34,159 bases of DNA from Chara braunii (Eukaryota; Streptophyta; Charophyceae; Charales; Characeae). Position numbers and translations under genes: made by a program. Location of the stretch: positions 231,733-265,891 of the forward strand of contig BFEA01000798.1 in assembly GCA_003427395.1 (NCBI GenBank), read 5' to 3'. Below are positions 20,202 through 27,760 of this stretch, piece after piece (within the stretch, counting starts at the first letter, position 1; the number at the start of each line of letters is the position of its first letter). The notes beneath the pieces were generated by a model. It saw only the letters and a program-made list of their open reading frames with translations. It did not search any database and was not told where the DNA came from.

Positions 20202-23200
20202 AAGGGCGACGGCCTTGAGATATTATCATTGAGCTGACCGGCCCCAAGCAATTCATTAGTAGTTGGTTTTACTTGTCAAGTTCCATCATCTGGATTCGAA
20301 CACAGGTCTGTATTTCAACAGTTCATCGGTGTACCCACTGAGCTAGGCTCTTGGGTTTTAAGTTCTTTTTTGGAGTCTTAGCGACCCCCAATTCCTTAAC
20401 TCCCCCTCCCCCCTTCCTCTATTGTATTTTCTGAGTTCTATTTTGAATCTTAGACCCCGAATTCATTATCCCCCTCGCCAGGGTGTGTTAGTGGCGGACC
20501 TGGCGGTTAGTGCCTTTTTTTTTTTTTTTTTCCCCTTCCGTCTGGCGGTAGATTCATCTATTAACGAGCTGAGTCACCGAAACCTTGCTCATGAAAAGCA
20601 CAGAGTCCTATTCAATCTGACAGTATTCCCTTTTTTTTTGGGTCCCTTTTTTTTTTTTGGGTAGGACCTCACATCTCTGTTACAGTATTCATGGCAGTCA
20701 GACTCTGTGTTCTGGATATCAAGGATTCGAGCTCATGAATCAGATCTGCTTTTTTATTAAACCACCAGTACGCTTCCCAGCCAATTTTCATAAGATGTGC
20801 CGTGCATGCAGATGCAGGCCCGTCGGGCAGGATGTACTGGGCCGCTGCTTTGCTGGAAAACCATCCACTAAAATTGGTCCCTTGGCATGTGAGTTGAGGC
20901 ATTGCCAACCCATTCTGCTTTGAAAGGGTTCAATTAAATTAATAAATTTTGCAGTGAAACGGCACCATGCCACCATGGTACTGTAACAATGTCATCCTTC
21001 CCAAATTATGCCCAATGCACCTTCATCCACAGGGATCACAGCTCGCCTTAAGCCACCAGTACTTCCTATTAAAGTTGTGCCCGTTCGTTAGCAATTCACA
21101 CAATGATAGGAAACGTACGGGCCACAACAGGAGCGCCCAAATTCATCCGACTAGAAACGTTTCTACTTTTATCTTTTTCCGCGGCCGATAGCTGGTCCAA
21201 GTACTACTGGTGGTTTTTGGTGGTTTTAGACTTCCTCCTATTAAGGCTAATAAATAAGCTCCGCAACCAAGTTACAGCTCGTTTAACAGTCAAATCATCT
21301 CACATGTGTGTACCGCTCCGCCTACTGTTCCTTCCACGTTTCGACTGACTGTCAGTCTGTCACTGTGATGGAAATTTGGACTTTTGGATGGAAAATTTTG
21401 GACTTTTGGATGGAAAATTTGTACTTTTCGATGGAAATTTGGCCTGTGTCACTGTGATGAAAATTTGGGCTGTGAAGGAAAAACTTGGGAATATCTATGG
21501 TGCGGAGTTAACAAACTTGGGGCCTTGCCACACCACTCACCAAAAGGAAAAGAACATGAATGCATCTTCCTGCAGAAGTCGGAAGTTGGCAAAAAACATC
21601 TGTTGCTATGAAGAGTATCTGATGATGAATACAGCCGCCTTCTGACAGTGAGGGAAGATGCGACACAGTGCAAAGTCGAAGTTTTTTAAATTTGATTTGC
21701 AAAAGCAACTCCCGCCAACAGATTTGTTTGTGCTGGAGATTCGAAAGCGAAAAAAAAAAGCAGGGGGACATGATTGCATGCAGTCAGGTGCATCTAGGCA
21801 TATGACTGTGAAAGTGGTCAGATCCATGATCCAGCAAAGTAGCCATAATACGAGGATGGCTTCACCCGCCTCACGCCACTCACGGTAGCAAGCGTGTAAC
21901 TTGTTCGACCCGCTGGCAGGGATTTGGTAAACGATTTTGTTCGGTGTTCAGGCCTGTCATGATGTGTCGTCAACTACACCAGACCCGGCAGGGCGGATCA
22001 GGTCCAAACCTGCGCCAGCCTAGTAGTAGAGCCTACAACATCATGCATGATGCAGTCCACTGCGACTCCACACCTGGATGGCCTGCATCAGGCTGCCAGC
22101 TGAGGGCGGATTGGGTCCAAACCTGCTCCAGCCTACCACATGCAGCTCAGACCTGGACAGCCTGGATCAGGCTGCCAGGGCGGATCAGGTACAAACCTGG
22201 GGTTACCTGGTGCCCGACAACAAAGATCAGCCTGAGGTTGTGTACCTGGCAAGGAAACAGGCTTTCTGGGCCTGGTCCACTTCTTTGTAAATTTGGAAGT
22301 AAGAGCGAGCAGCTGTTATTAAGTGAACAGGGTTGGGTTGTCATTTGGCGGTGAACACGGTTCTCATTTGGCGGTGAACAGGGTTCTCATTTGGCGGTGA
22401 ACAGGGATCTCATATGGCTTTCCATTGGCTGATGGTGACAACAGGTTCGGCTTTGGGATGCCCGATGCGTTGAATAAAACACTGCTTATGCTAAGCAACA
22501 TGTGTCTCGGCTTATCAATGATTAGCCTGGGTGAGTGAGCTCATTTCTGTGGGTCAGTTTCTGACTTCATCGCCCTCTGTTAGCGCCCAAATCGAATGGG
22601 ATTGTGGTTGATGTGTTTGTCATTGCACAAGTAGATTTCAAGATTTGTTTTTGCTCACCCGTAAAATGTGCATGGCACTGCATGCTTATGATGATGCAGC
22701 TTACCTCAGCATGCTTGGTATTGGGGGCGCAATGTATGGTTGTTGGTTATGCATGGGGGGAAACTTTAGACAGTTGGGGCCCGCAGTTGGTTGTGCATCG
22801 GGGGGGGGGGGGGGGGGGGGGGGGGGGGCGAGGGGGGGAAAGCCGGGAGTCTTGCGGTGGAGGGGAAGGGAGCGGGAGGGACAGTGAAGGAGACGGGGGA
22901 GGTGGTCCGCTGTTGGATACTATGAGGACGGGGTTGATTGAGTTAGATTTGGGGAATCCGATTTGTTTTTTTACAGTGTTATGAAGATGTTGTTGTCTTA
23001 GAGCTGGGGTGCAAGTGTACTTAAATGCTATGGTTAATATGGGGTTGTATAGACTCAGTCACTCAGAGTCTGGGTTATGCTGTGTTTGAAGATGATGATG
23101 GTCGCGTTGTTCTGAGTGTGGGGCCGCCTTTAGTGGCCCTTCACTTTTCATGGGGTGTCACAGTTATCGGTGCATGCCATAAACAGTTTCAATTTGATGG

Positions 23201-25660
23201 GTGTTAACACTGTTACAGGGTCACTGGGTCAGTCATGGAAAATGTTTGTTAGAAAAAAGTGGAGCCTGTGGAGGATGAACTGTCTGTGTTAACTTTCATC
23301 TCCAGGCTCCAGCTAAGAAAATCATTCAGATCAGACCGATTCTTCACTGTAGCTTGTGGGCCATACCTACATTTGTTTTCACAGAACACAGTGCACCCTA
23401 ACCATGAATGTATGGAAGCTATTAGTCGGGTCGGATACGTTTGTGTGGAGGGCCTTGAGGAGACATTCAGGTTAACTTCCGGCTTTGGGGTCCCACGGGG
23501 TTCTACTCTACTATGCTGTGACTGTAAGAACCTCTACCATCTTCACGCGAACAGAGGACCCAGTCACGATCGCTGCATATGGACTGAAAGCTGTACCAAA
23601 TACTGCTATCATGACTGGGCGTTCTATTCGGGTGAGGACGACAGACCATAGAATGAAGTCATTAGAGCACTATTTTGGTGTGCTGTCTATATTGCTTTGG
23701 GAGTTAAAAGTTTGCAGTTTTGATGAACTGGTCTAAGACTTCTCAGGGCATACGCACTGTAGGGCTTTTCCGATTGAATCTGACCTCAATGACGGGCAGA
23801 TTTTGAGTCCCATTGTGAATGTGCCCAATGTACAGAGTCTAGCAGAATCTTTAAGGCAAAGCCTATGTGTCACATCTGCATCAGAGTGCAGTTTTGCTCT
23901 ATTTTTTCGAGCTCGTTGAAGGTGTACTTGCATGAGGACCTTTTTTTCGATCTTCTCTCTGGTTGCAATTGTGGTTAGATACATCCAGGGCCTGCTGCAA
24001 TTCCCTCCAGATACATCCAAAAAAGTCCTGACTGCAAGTAAGCCCGAGCCTTGCGCGTCAATCCAAGGATGCTTGTGTTTGTTGCCCCACACCTCACATC
24101 TCTATCTTCCTCCGCTAAGAACGGACTAGGGAAGAGAAGCGCAAAACTATCAAATAGGTTGTCGCACTTGTCGGCACTGCCCATCCTTTGGACACACACA
24201 TGCATTGATGGGGGGGTGGCTTTTTTCTTCTTCTTTTTTTTGGGGGGGGAGGGGGGNCTTTTTTCTTCTTCTTTTTTTTGGGGGGGGGGGGGGGTGGGGG
24301 GGGGGGGGTGGGTGAAACCGTGAAAGAGTTGGGGGGTGTGTGTGTGGTAGGCGGTAGCGTTGACTTCACTCGGCTCTGACTTGCCAATGGATGTGTTTCC
24401 CCCAACTTTGCCGACCCCTGCATCTTCCGTCTTCAGGATTATTCACAGCATGCCAAGCCAGTTTGGTTCCCATCAGTTGGTGGACTACAGTCTGGACCCT
24501 CTCATTGCGCCTGTGGTGGGCCCCAGCTTCCATCGGATTGATGTCCTATCTGCTGGGGTGCAGAGGTTATGTCCTCAAGGTGGCCTTCATGCAAGTAAGT
24601 GTTTTTTTTTGTTTTTTTTCCTTCTCTTTTTTTCCTTTTTCTTTTTGGGAATTAATTTTATCATCATTATGATATAATTATGTATCATTATTTTGCAAGT
24701 ACTAAGTGACACTGTATCTTAACTTAAATTTGGAGCAACTGCAACCGAGACTCTGCGGCATGGTTTCAGTTTCCTCAAACAAAAAGTCAAAAAACAACAC
24801 TAATGTAGTGTGAGATGTCGTGACACACCAGTTGGACCTGGACCTGTGCTGTTTTCTTTGCTTAATATTCAGAAGAACTCACTTTCGTTCGCCGCATAGT
24901 CAGCTCTTTCATTTTATTTTATTTTCACCCGTCACGGTGGCAAGCCGATTTCCCAAACCTTGGGTACTATGCCCCCACATATGGTCATTTGGGTACAGTA
25001 ACTATGGTTTGTACATGGAATGGTGTTACCTCCGTTCCTTTCTTCAAGTTGTTGTTTTCGAGTTCAAATCTTCTCGTTGTCTCCAAGGTCAAATCCTCAC
25101 TTAATTTGATTTAAGCCACCAGTACCTACTGGTAAATGCGGCCGGCGGGCTTAAACTGCTAGAACATGGCCCCAGCCTTGCAGAAAGCGTTTGTCGGCAA
25201 GAGGCAAAACTCGGAGGGGCCGTGCAGCCAGGGGTGCCATTGGAAAAAAAAATTGGCGGCCTACGACGTGGTGCAGGTTTCATGCTGACACCCGGGGGGC
25301 GATGTGTGGTGTAGTTGTGCTGGTCGGGTCCGTATTCATTCGACCCGGTAGCCAAACTGGTCTGCTGGTCGGGTTCATAGTCCTTCAACCCGGGGGGCTA
25401 CGAAAAATGCGGTAGGTACTGGTGGTTTAAAGCACCAGGAAGGACGGTTCCCAGCTATTGTTTCAGAGTCGTGGTGGTGGTGCATCTACACGACTCTGCA
25501 TGCAAGTACCGGGGTGCCATTTCGCTGGATATCCATCCACTGGAAGGCAGAAATAGGCCACATGCCAGGCCCTTTTTGCCTGCCAGTGGATAGATACCCA
25601 GTGAAACGGTGGCCCCGTACTTGTCGAGAGTTGCAGCTGCAAGCGGGGAAACGTACGGGT

Positions 25661-25697
<37 letters not shown>

Positions 25698-26878
25698 CGA
25701 CTGGAAATCTCAGCAAACAGATCAGTGAAGCTCTTTTTGGTGTTCAACAGTCACCTACTTAGTCTTTTCTCTGTGGCCTGCCATCTTCACCCGAATAGAA
25801 TGCCCTGCGGCCCCTGCCTGGTCACGATAGCTGCACCTTGAGCGCTAGGGATACGCATGCCACTACAAGTCCCATCATGATGGTGAACCCTAGTAACTGT
25901 TCTTCCCTGTGTTTTTTTTTCAGAGAGATCCTAGCCTTATCATCATCAGATCCCTCTGGTTATTCTTCTTTCGATTCTTGCCGATGTTAATATTTGAACC
26001 TAGACCATCTCCAGTTTCCATCCTCAGTAGGTTTAAGACCACCATCCGCTCCCCATACTAAGAATTCTATCATCAACTGGATAAGCTTTTGAAGTCTGAT
26101 AACAGGTGTTCGCATTCTTATTCAAGTTGAACCTGCTGAAAAAGGACAGCCAACTTGCTCAAAGATAGCCCGCACAATGCGCATATTGCTTTGAGAAATT
26201 TGAGGCCATCAAGCAGCGAACGCATACCAGCATATCAAGTTCAACTTGTCTCTATGTCGTAGAATGAAATCTGTGTTGTGCAGATGCATAGATCCCTTCC
26301 CAATGACTGATGAGATTCATTTGTCACAAATTGTCAGTGCTTTCCTATTGCTAGGTCCCTTTCGGGGCCATGTGACAGTGTGATCAGAACATGGCGGAGG
26401 CAGTGCTTCGCAGCTTCGACAATTATGGTGTTTTAAACTGTTTTTAACTTTTTTTTTTCCTTTTTTTTTTTTTTTTTTTTACAATGTGGTCATGCTTACT
26501 ATGCGGGGGGGGGGGAAAGATCAATGGTCGAAACTTTCTCGGAAAAATGCAGATTGCTCAGAAAGCACTTCCTGCAACTTTTTTCTTTTTTTTGGAAAAA
26601 GGGCCGGCGTTGAGATATTATGATCATTGAACCAACCAGCAGTTGTTGTCGTCGCTAGTAGCTTCAGCCCACTTCAAGTTGATGCAGTCAAACTTAGATT
26701 GCTTTTTCGGTTTTGCTAATTTAAGCTGTCTGTGCTTGATTGCATATGATTGGTTGATTTATTTATTGGATGGATCATGGATGCTGTTGACTTTGCTGCA
26801 GGGAGCCCTTCCTCAAGGTGTGCTGACATTTGTGTTCGCATCCAAGTTTGACGTCCACTCTGACATCTTTAGCACGGG
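13753..26878 (+). CDS. PIN: PIN-family auxin efflux carrier, 5 exons, 3' end not found
   Basis: Membrane transporter of the PIN (auxin efflux carrier / BASS-like) family, which exports indole-3-acetic acid across the plasma membrane or ER. Joining 13753-15157, 19616-20051, 22445-22530, 24437-24594 and 26802-26878 gives 720 codons plus 2 bases. Residues about 1-160 are the five-helix N-terminal half, with VPNT at 114-117 in the crossover helix. Residues about 165-580 form a long hydrophilic loop. Residues about 581-720 are C-terminal helices six to nine, with ALPQG (697-701) in the second crossover. The last helix, usually about 20 residues, is missing. Loop length matches long 'canonical' PINs, but I see no TPRXSN phosphosite motif. 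The NPNTY motif of land-plant PINs is replaced by SPMMW (596-600). Family assignment is firm; transport activity is inferred. Confidence 0.93.
15288..15408. mobile_element. Small inverted-repeat element near the start of intron 1
   Basis: GGGCCTAGTTGCAGTACTCC at the left pairs loosely with GTGGTGCAACTAGGTAGGTCC at the right. A central hairpin GAATGCAT ... ATGCATTC lies at about 15325-15360. Probably a MITE; the boundaries are uncertain. Confidence 0.5.
15437..15771 (+). mobile_element. TTAA-flanked MITE, family A, split by the U6 insertion
   Basis: Starts TTAAGCCACCATTACAG and contains the family core CCGACTAGAAACGTTTCTACT and CGATAGCTGGGCCAAGTACT. The right end, expected as TACTGGTGGTTTAA, is found at 15758-15771 as TACTAGCGGTTTAA, after the U6 insertion. 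Without the insertion and its duplicated target the element is about 175 bp, like the other copies at 18257, 21048 and 30851. Confidence 0.82.
15605..15757 (-). pseudogene. U6 snRNA retropseudogene with poly(A) tail
   Basis: The reverse complement of 15661-15756 reads as U6 spliceosomal RNA from GTCCTTCGGGACATCC through GGAACGATACAGAGA and AGCATGGCCCCTGCGCAAGG to AAATCGAGAAATGGTCC. A TAAA insertion separates the ACAGAGA box from the AGC triad, and one base is lost near the 5' stem. Instead of the pol III T-run, an A-rich tail follows (T-rich on the + strand, 15607-15657). The direct repeat TACTAGCG lies on both sides (15597-15604 and 15758-15765). This fits LINE-type retroposition of a U6 transcript. 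It is almost surely not a working snRNA. Confidence 0.9.
16523..16561. repeat. Poly-A tract
   Basis: About 38 A's, followed by more A-rich sequence to 16580, right after CCAAAATGCATCTGACTGCA and ATTACAACCAGACGATGC. The GCAGTCAGATGCATTTTGG segment also occurs at 15888-15906 in reverse, so the A-run may be the tail of a retroposed repeat. Confidence 0.75.
16640..16810. repeat. Degenerate ~55-bp tandem repeat
   Basis: Units with GG(G/A)(T/G)TC(C/T)CA(T/C)CAAATTGG(C/A)ATGA and (C/A)AACTGGAA(C/G)(C/T)TTTT. Three loose copies. Confidence 0.6.
16832..16882. repeat. Hairpin with nested palindrome
   Basis: CAATTTCACC (16836-) pairs with GGTGAAATTG (16873-16882 region). Inside is ACCTATCTATCAGTGATAGGT, itself palindromic. 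Confidence 0.65.
17180..17540. mobile_element. Cluster of family C MITE copies, decayed
   Basis: Three related copies in a row: GGTCATTGTCACTGTATCTAG ... GCTATAATGACCATGC; GCTGTTATTATTTGTGTATG ... CTCTAATGACCTTGC; and TTTATGATTGCTGGATGTGA ... TTAATGACCGTGTCTTC. Each shows the ACTGAAAGTTGC(C/T) centre. Ends of the type CTACTCGCGTGAAGAGAGTAG remain. The third copy has a T/A-rich insertion near 17486. Confidence 0.7.
17843..18060 (+). mobile_element. tRNA-derived SINE with following (TG) tract
   Basis: A box TAGCTCAGTTGGTTAGG (17851-) and B box GTGGGTTCAATCCCCAC (17910-) are spaced as in a tRNA. No cloverleaf is evident, and an unrelated ~140-base body follows, ending at a (TG)21 run (18062-18102). 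It resembles a SINE of a family different from the 20168 copy. A degenerate tRNA gene is the alternative. Confidence 0.6.
18257..18416 (-). mobile_element. TTAA-flanked MITE, family A
   Basis: 160 bp with inverted ends TTAAGCCACCAGTACTT and AAGTACTGGTGGTTTAA. The interior is the reverse complement of the family core (AGAAACGTTTCTAGTCGGATG). No ORF. TTAA at both ends is the target-site duplication expected for piggyBac-type transposition; the superfamily is an inference. Confidence 0.85.
18857..19363. mobile_element. 507-bp inverted-repeat element with a nested MITE
   Basis: Perfect 20-base terminal inverted repeats: GGGTCTCGCTGCACTACTCT at the left and its reverse complement at the right. 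ATG flanks both ends as a possible 3-base duplication. The interior has palindromic CTCCGGGAAATCGGAGAG motifs and no long ORF. A second MITE lies inside at 18958-19081. PIF/Harbinger-type is a guess from the terminal GGG and 3-base duplication. Confidence 0.85.
18958..19081. mobile_element. 124-bp MITE, Tourist/Harbinger-like, nested
   Basis: Inverted ends GGGCCTCGCCACACAGGCT and AGCCTGTGTGGCGAGGCCC, with TAA on both sides (18955-18957 and 19082-19084). The GGGCC start and TAA duplication are typical of Tourist-like MITEs of PIF/Harbinger. It lies entirely inside the larger inverted-repeat element, so it inserted later. Confidence 0.88.
19616..20051 (+). CDS. PIN: PIN exon 2: distal loop and first C-terminal helix
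   Basis: Encodes residues 469-613 plus two bases of Arg614. The acceptor is the CAG ending at 19615, about 40 bases after a poly-T tract. It restores the frame left open by exon 1 (phase 1). The loop part carries ten consecutive histidines (501-510) coded by ten CAT codons. The end, [20 protein letters not shown] then [14 protein letters not shown], aligns with the helix-six segment of PINs that ends ISFR or ISFK. The donor GTATGT at 20052 falls after two bases of the Arg codon. The helix match is strong. The exact acceptor is supported by phase and sequence context only, because the loop is not conserved. Confidence 0.86.
20087..20482. repeat. Degenerate ~65-bp repeat interrupted by a SINE
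   Basis: Three copies of TTTTTGGAGT(T/C)TTA...ACTCC/CCCC...AATTCCTTA(T/A)C(C/T)CCCCTCC-type sequence (20087-20156, 20355-20416, 20424-20482). The SINE sits between the first and second. Confidence 0.65.
20168..20349 (-). mobile_element. tRNA-derived SINE, full length, with poly(A) tail and target duplication
   Basis: Read on the minus strand: tRNA-like head with A box TAGCTCAGTGGGTACACC and B box GTGTTCGAATCCAG, a short body ending CAATGATAATATCTCAAGGC, then an A-run (T-run at 20167-20197 on +). TTTTAAGTT followed by T-rich sequence occurs on both sides (about 20160 and 20356), a likely target-site duplication. LINE machinery would have moved it. Confidence 0.8.
21048..21228 (+). mobile_element. 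TTAA-flanked MITE, family A
   Basis: About 181 bp. Left end TTAAGCCACCAGTACTTCC, right end GTACTACTGGTGGTTTT with decayed TTAA. It shares the stretch from ACACAATGATAGGAAACGTA to CTAGAAACGTTTCTACT almost exactly with the copy at 15437, so the two are close relatives. Confidence 0.83.
21367..21470. repeat. ~26-bp tandem repeat
   Basis: GATGGAAATTTGGACTTTTG and GATGGAAAATTTTGGACTTTTG variants, about four copies, then TGTCACTGTGATGAAAATTTGG. Confidence 0.8.
22340..22414. repeat. 23-bp tandem repeat just before PIN exon 3
   Basis: Unit CATTTGGCGGTGAACAGGGTTCT. Starts at 22342, 22365 and 22388, with a partial fourth at 22411. It ends only about 30 bases before the exon 3 acceptor. Confidence 0.9.
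22445..22530 (+). CDS. PIN: PIN exon 3: short exon for transmembrane helix seven
   Basis: An 86-base exon with CAG acceptor (ends 22444) and GTGAGT donor (22531). It was found by phase and pattern. Translated in the required frame it gives [20 protein letters not shown] followed by LGLSMISLG. Against the land-plant segment WxxxxPxxxxxSISILSDAGLGMAMFSLG it aligns without a gap. It keeps Pro, the L-S pair, LG, the Met and the closing SLG. The start completes Arg614 and the end leaves one G, which joins with exon 4 to make Gly643. It is too short to stand out as an ORF on its own. Confidence 0.88.
22801..22828. repeat. Poly-G run
   Basis: 28 consecutive G on the + strand in PIN intron 3. Length is likely uncertain for short-read assembly. 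Confidence 0.95.
23535..23643. mobile_element. Family C hairpin MITE in PIN intron 3
   Basis: Starts TACCATCTTCACGCGAACAG, runs through CAGTCACGATCGCTGCATAT and GGACTGAAAGCTGTACC, and ends ATGACTGGGCGTTCTATTCG then GGTGAGGACG. Clear inverted-repeat structure, no ORF. Confidence 0.75.
24220..24289. other. Single-N gap with duplicated flanks
   Basis: CTTTTTTCTTCTTCTTTTTT then a G-run occurs at 24220-24249 and again at 24258-24289, around the N at 24257. The same bases on both sides of a one-base gap point to two overlapping contig ends that were not merged. About 38 bases are probably counted twice. Only intron is affected. Confidence 0.75.
24437..24594 (+). CDS. PIN: PIN exon 4: transmembrane helices seven to nine
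   Basis: A 158-base exon between the acceptor TCTTCAG (ends 24436) and the donor GTAAGT (24595). It encodes [20 protein letters not shown] and on to [17 protein letters not shown], then [12 protein letters not shown] (residues 644-695). Every position aligns without gaps to the PIN segment LFMALQPKI...AMAVRFLTGPAV...SIAVGLRG...HVAIVQ, with GLF, A, Q, R, PA, RG and Q kept. The usual PK of LQPK is changed to AS. The exon ends in phase 0 directly after Gln, the same boundary I recall in land-plant PIN genes before AALPQG. Confidence 0.94.
25111..25430 (+). mobile_element. TTAA-flanked MITE, family B (320 bp)
   Basis: Same ends as family A (TTAAGCCACCAGTACC and GGTACTGGTGGTTTAA) but a different interior, with CCCCAGCCTTGCAGAAAG, GCAAAACTCGGAGGGGC and a GACACCCG segment. 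A GTCGGGTCCGTATTC / GTCGGGTTCATAGTC duplication lies near the right end. Shared ends with unrelated interiors suggest one transposase source mobilising both families. Confidence 0.82.
25503..25623. mobile_element. 121-bp hairpin MITE in PIN intron 4
   Basis: Long imperfect inverted repeat: CAAGTACCGGGGTGCCATTT through GGATATCCATCCACTGGAAG at the left, and CTGCCAGTGGATAGATACCC through GTGGCCCCGTACTTG at the right. Arms are about 47 bases with a short centre. No ORF. Confidence 0.75.
25780..25838. mobile_element. Half of a family C MITE
   Basis: Only the left arm is present: CCATCTTCACCCGAATAGAA followed by TGCC and CTGGTCACGATAGCTGCACC. The matching right arm is missing. Confidence 0.6.
26579..26640 (-). 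mobile_element. 5'-truncated SINE tail
   Basis: A T-run followed by GGCGTTGAGATATTATGATC and ATTGAACCAACC matches the body end of the SINE at 20168-20349 (GGCCTTGAGATATTATCATT). The tRNA head is not present, so it is a 5'-truncated copy of the same family. Confidence 0.65.
26802..26878 (+). CDS. PIN: PIN exon 5: second crossover helix (ALPQG)
   Basis: A 77-base exon with acceptor TTTGCTGCAG (ends 26801) and donor GTGAGT (26879). It encodes [20 protein letters not shown] followed by DIFST plus two bases of a Gly or other GGN codon (residues 696-720). This is the most conserved PIN segment ([26 protein letters not shown]). Read through the donor, the frame stops at once (TGA 26880-26882). In known PINs the next exon starts VIFGML and gives the last helix. 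Confidence 0.97.
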
Positions 26879-26935
26879 GTGAGTAATACTGAGTATATTA
26901 ACCCACATCTAATATAAGTTAGGGGTAAGTTCGGT

Positions 26936-27120
26936 TGGGGGACAAACGAGTTTGAAAAGGGCAAAGAACGAAAATCACAAGGCTTAGCGGGGAACAAACT
27001 TGTGCACCGAGTTCGGAAGAGCAACAAATCACATTTTTAGCCGTGCCCTGAGTATGAAAAGGGCAACAAACTCGTGCGCCGAGTGTGAAAAGGGCAACAA
27101 AATCACACGACGTGGGCCAC
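26936..27120. repeat. Degenerate tandem repeat with AAAAGGGCAACAAA
   Basis: GAAAAGGGCAACAAA(C/A) with (C)TCGTGCGCCGAGT(T/G) spacers occurs four to five times with unequal spacing, starting only about 50 bases after exon 5. Confidence 0.75.
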
Positions 27121-27262
27121 AGCCATTTTCCGATATCGCCATTTTCAAACTCCGCACCCGATTTTGTTGCCCGCACTTTTTTTTTTTCGCCCTTCCAAAA
27201 CTGAACTTGTGAACACTGCCGGTCCATGCTGGACTTGTTTCTCTAAGTTATATAACCCTTTT

Positions 27263-27447
27263 CTAAAACCGCACGGTCCGCCAGTACACAGCCCCAGCCT
27301 TGCAGAAAGTTTTTGTCGCCACAAGCAAAACTCGGAGGGGCTGTGCGGCGTGGGAGGCTTTTGCAAAAAAAACATCTGCGGCCTCTGAAGTGGTGCGGGT
27401 TCCACGCTGACACCCGCGGGCCTATGTATGGTGTACTGGTGCTTTAA
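27263..27447 (+). mobile_element. Family B MITE, shorter or decayed copy
   Basis: Contains CCCCAGCCTTGCAGAAAG, GCAAAACTCGGAGGGGCTGTG and ACGCTGACACCCGCGGGCC as in the 25111 copy. It ends GTGTACTGGTGCTTTAAA. It lacks the tandem GTCGGGT part and its left end has decayed to CCGCCAGTAC. Confidence 0.75.
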
Positions 27448-27654
27448 ACCACGAGTATTTCTGGAAGTCACGGCTGCATGCGGACTGCGGTCTGCCGGGA
27501 TGAACGTATTGAATTTCATAATTTTCATTCAATTTAAAAAAGATGTCATTCTCACCGAAATGGCTTCTTTGGCCACAATTACGGTGCTCTGTTTGTGCTA
27601 TCGAGGTTTTTTTTTTTTTTTTTTTTTTTTAAGCTCCATCTATTGGTGGGGAGC

Positions 27655-27760
27655 AACACCTGCTGGAAACCGGGTCCAGCGTCCCATAGGGCCATAGGTA
27701 CAAGCATTACTTCACAAATTGGCACGAACTGGGAACCGGGCCCAGCGTCCCATAACGAAT
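27655..27760. repeat. Direct repeat with CGGG(T/C)CCAGCGTCCCATA
   Basis: Two copies (GGAAACCGGGTCCAGCGTCC and GGGAACCGGGCCCAGCGTCC) about 76 bases apart. Related to the repeat at 6280-6402. Confidence 0.7.

Larger units (their letters stand above)
20052..22444 (+). other. PIN: PIN intron 2 (2,393 bp)
   Basis: GTATGT donor, CAG acceptor. It holds degenerate ~65-bp pyrimidine-rich repeats (20087-20482) interrupted by a full SINE (20168-20349, minus strand). It also contains a TTAA MITE (21048-21228), a GGAAATTTGGACTTTT tandem array (21367-21470), a diffuse repeat with GGGCGGATCAGGT units (21988-22205), and a 23-bp tandem array just before exon 3. No coding sequence recognised. Confidence 0.82.
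22531..24436 (+). other. PIN: PIN intron 3 (1,906 bp)
   Basis: GTGAGT donor, TTCAG acceptor. It contains a 28-base G run (22801-22828), a MITE family C copy (23535-23643), a single N at 24257 with duplicated flanks, and a G-rich tract at 24241-24310. No coding sequence recognised. Confidence 0.85.
24595..26801 (+). other. PIN: PIN intron 4 (2,207 bp)
   Basis: GTAAGT donor, GCAG acceptor. It contains a 320-bp TTAA-flanked MITE (25111-25430), a hairpin MITE (25503-25623), poly-T (25661-25693), half of a family C MITE (25780-25838) and the tail end of a SINE (26579-26640). The region 25840-26440 shows nothing I recognise. Confidence 0.85.

Noticed and set aside
22645-22790. Frame with [12 protein letters not shown], resembling the PIN segment LSDAGLGMAMF, as exon 3
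   Set aside because: The spacing from the Arg is too long and no donor gives the required phase. The segment at 22445-22530 fits length, phase, sites and pattern far better.
27543-27606. Frame with VILTEMASLATITVLCLC as the last PIN exon
   Set aside because: No AG stands at the position needed for phase 2, a one-residue gap is needed, and the sequence runs into a T-run without a stop at the expected place.
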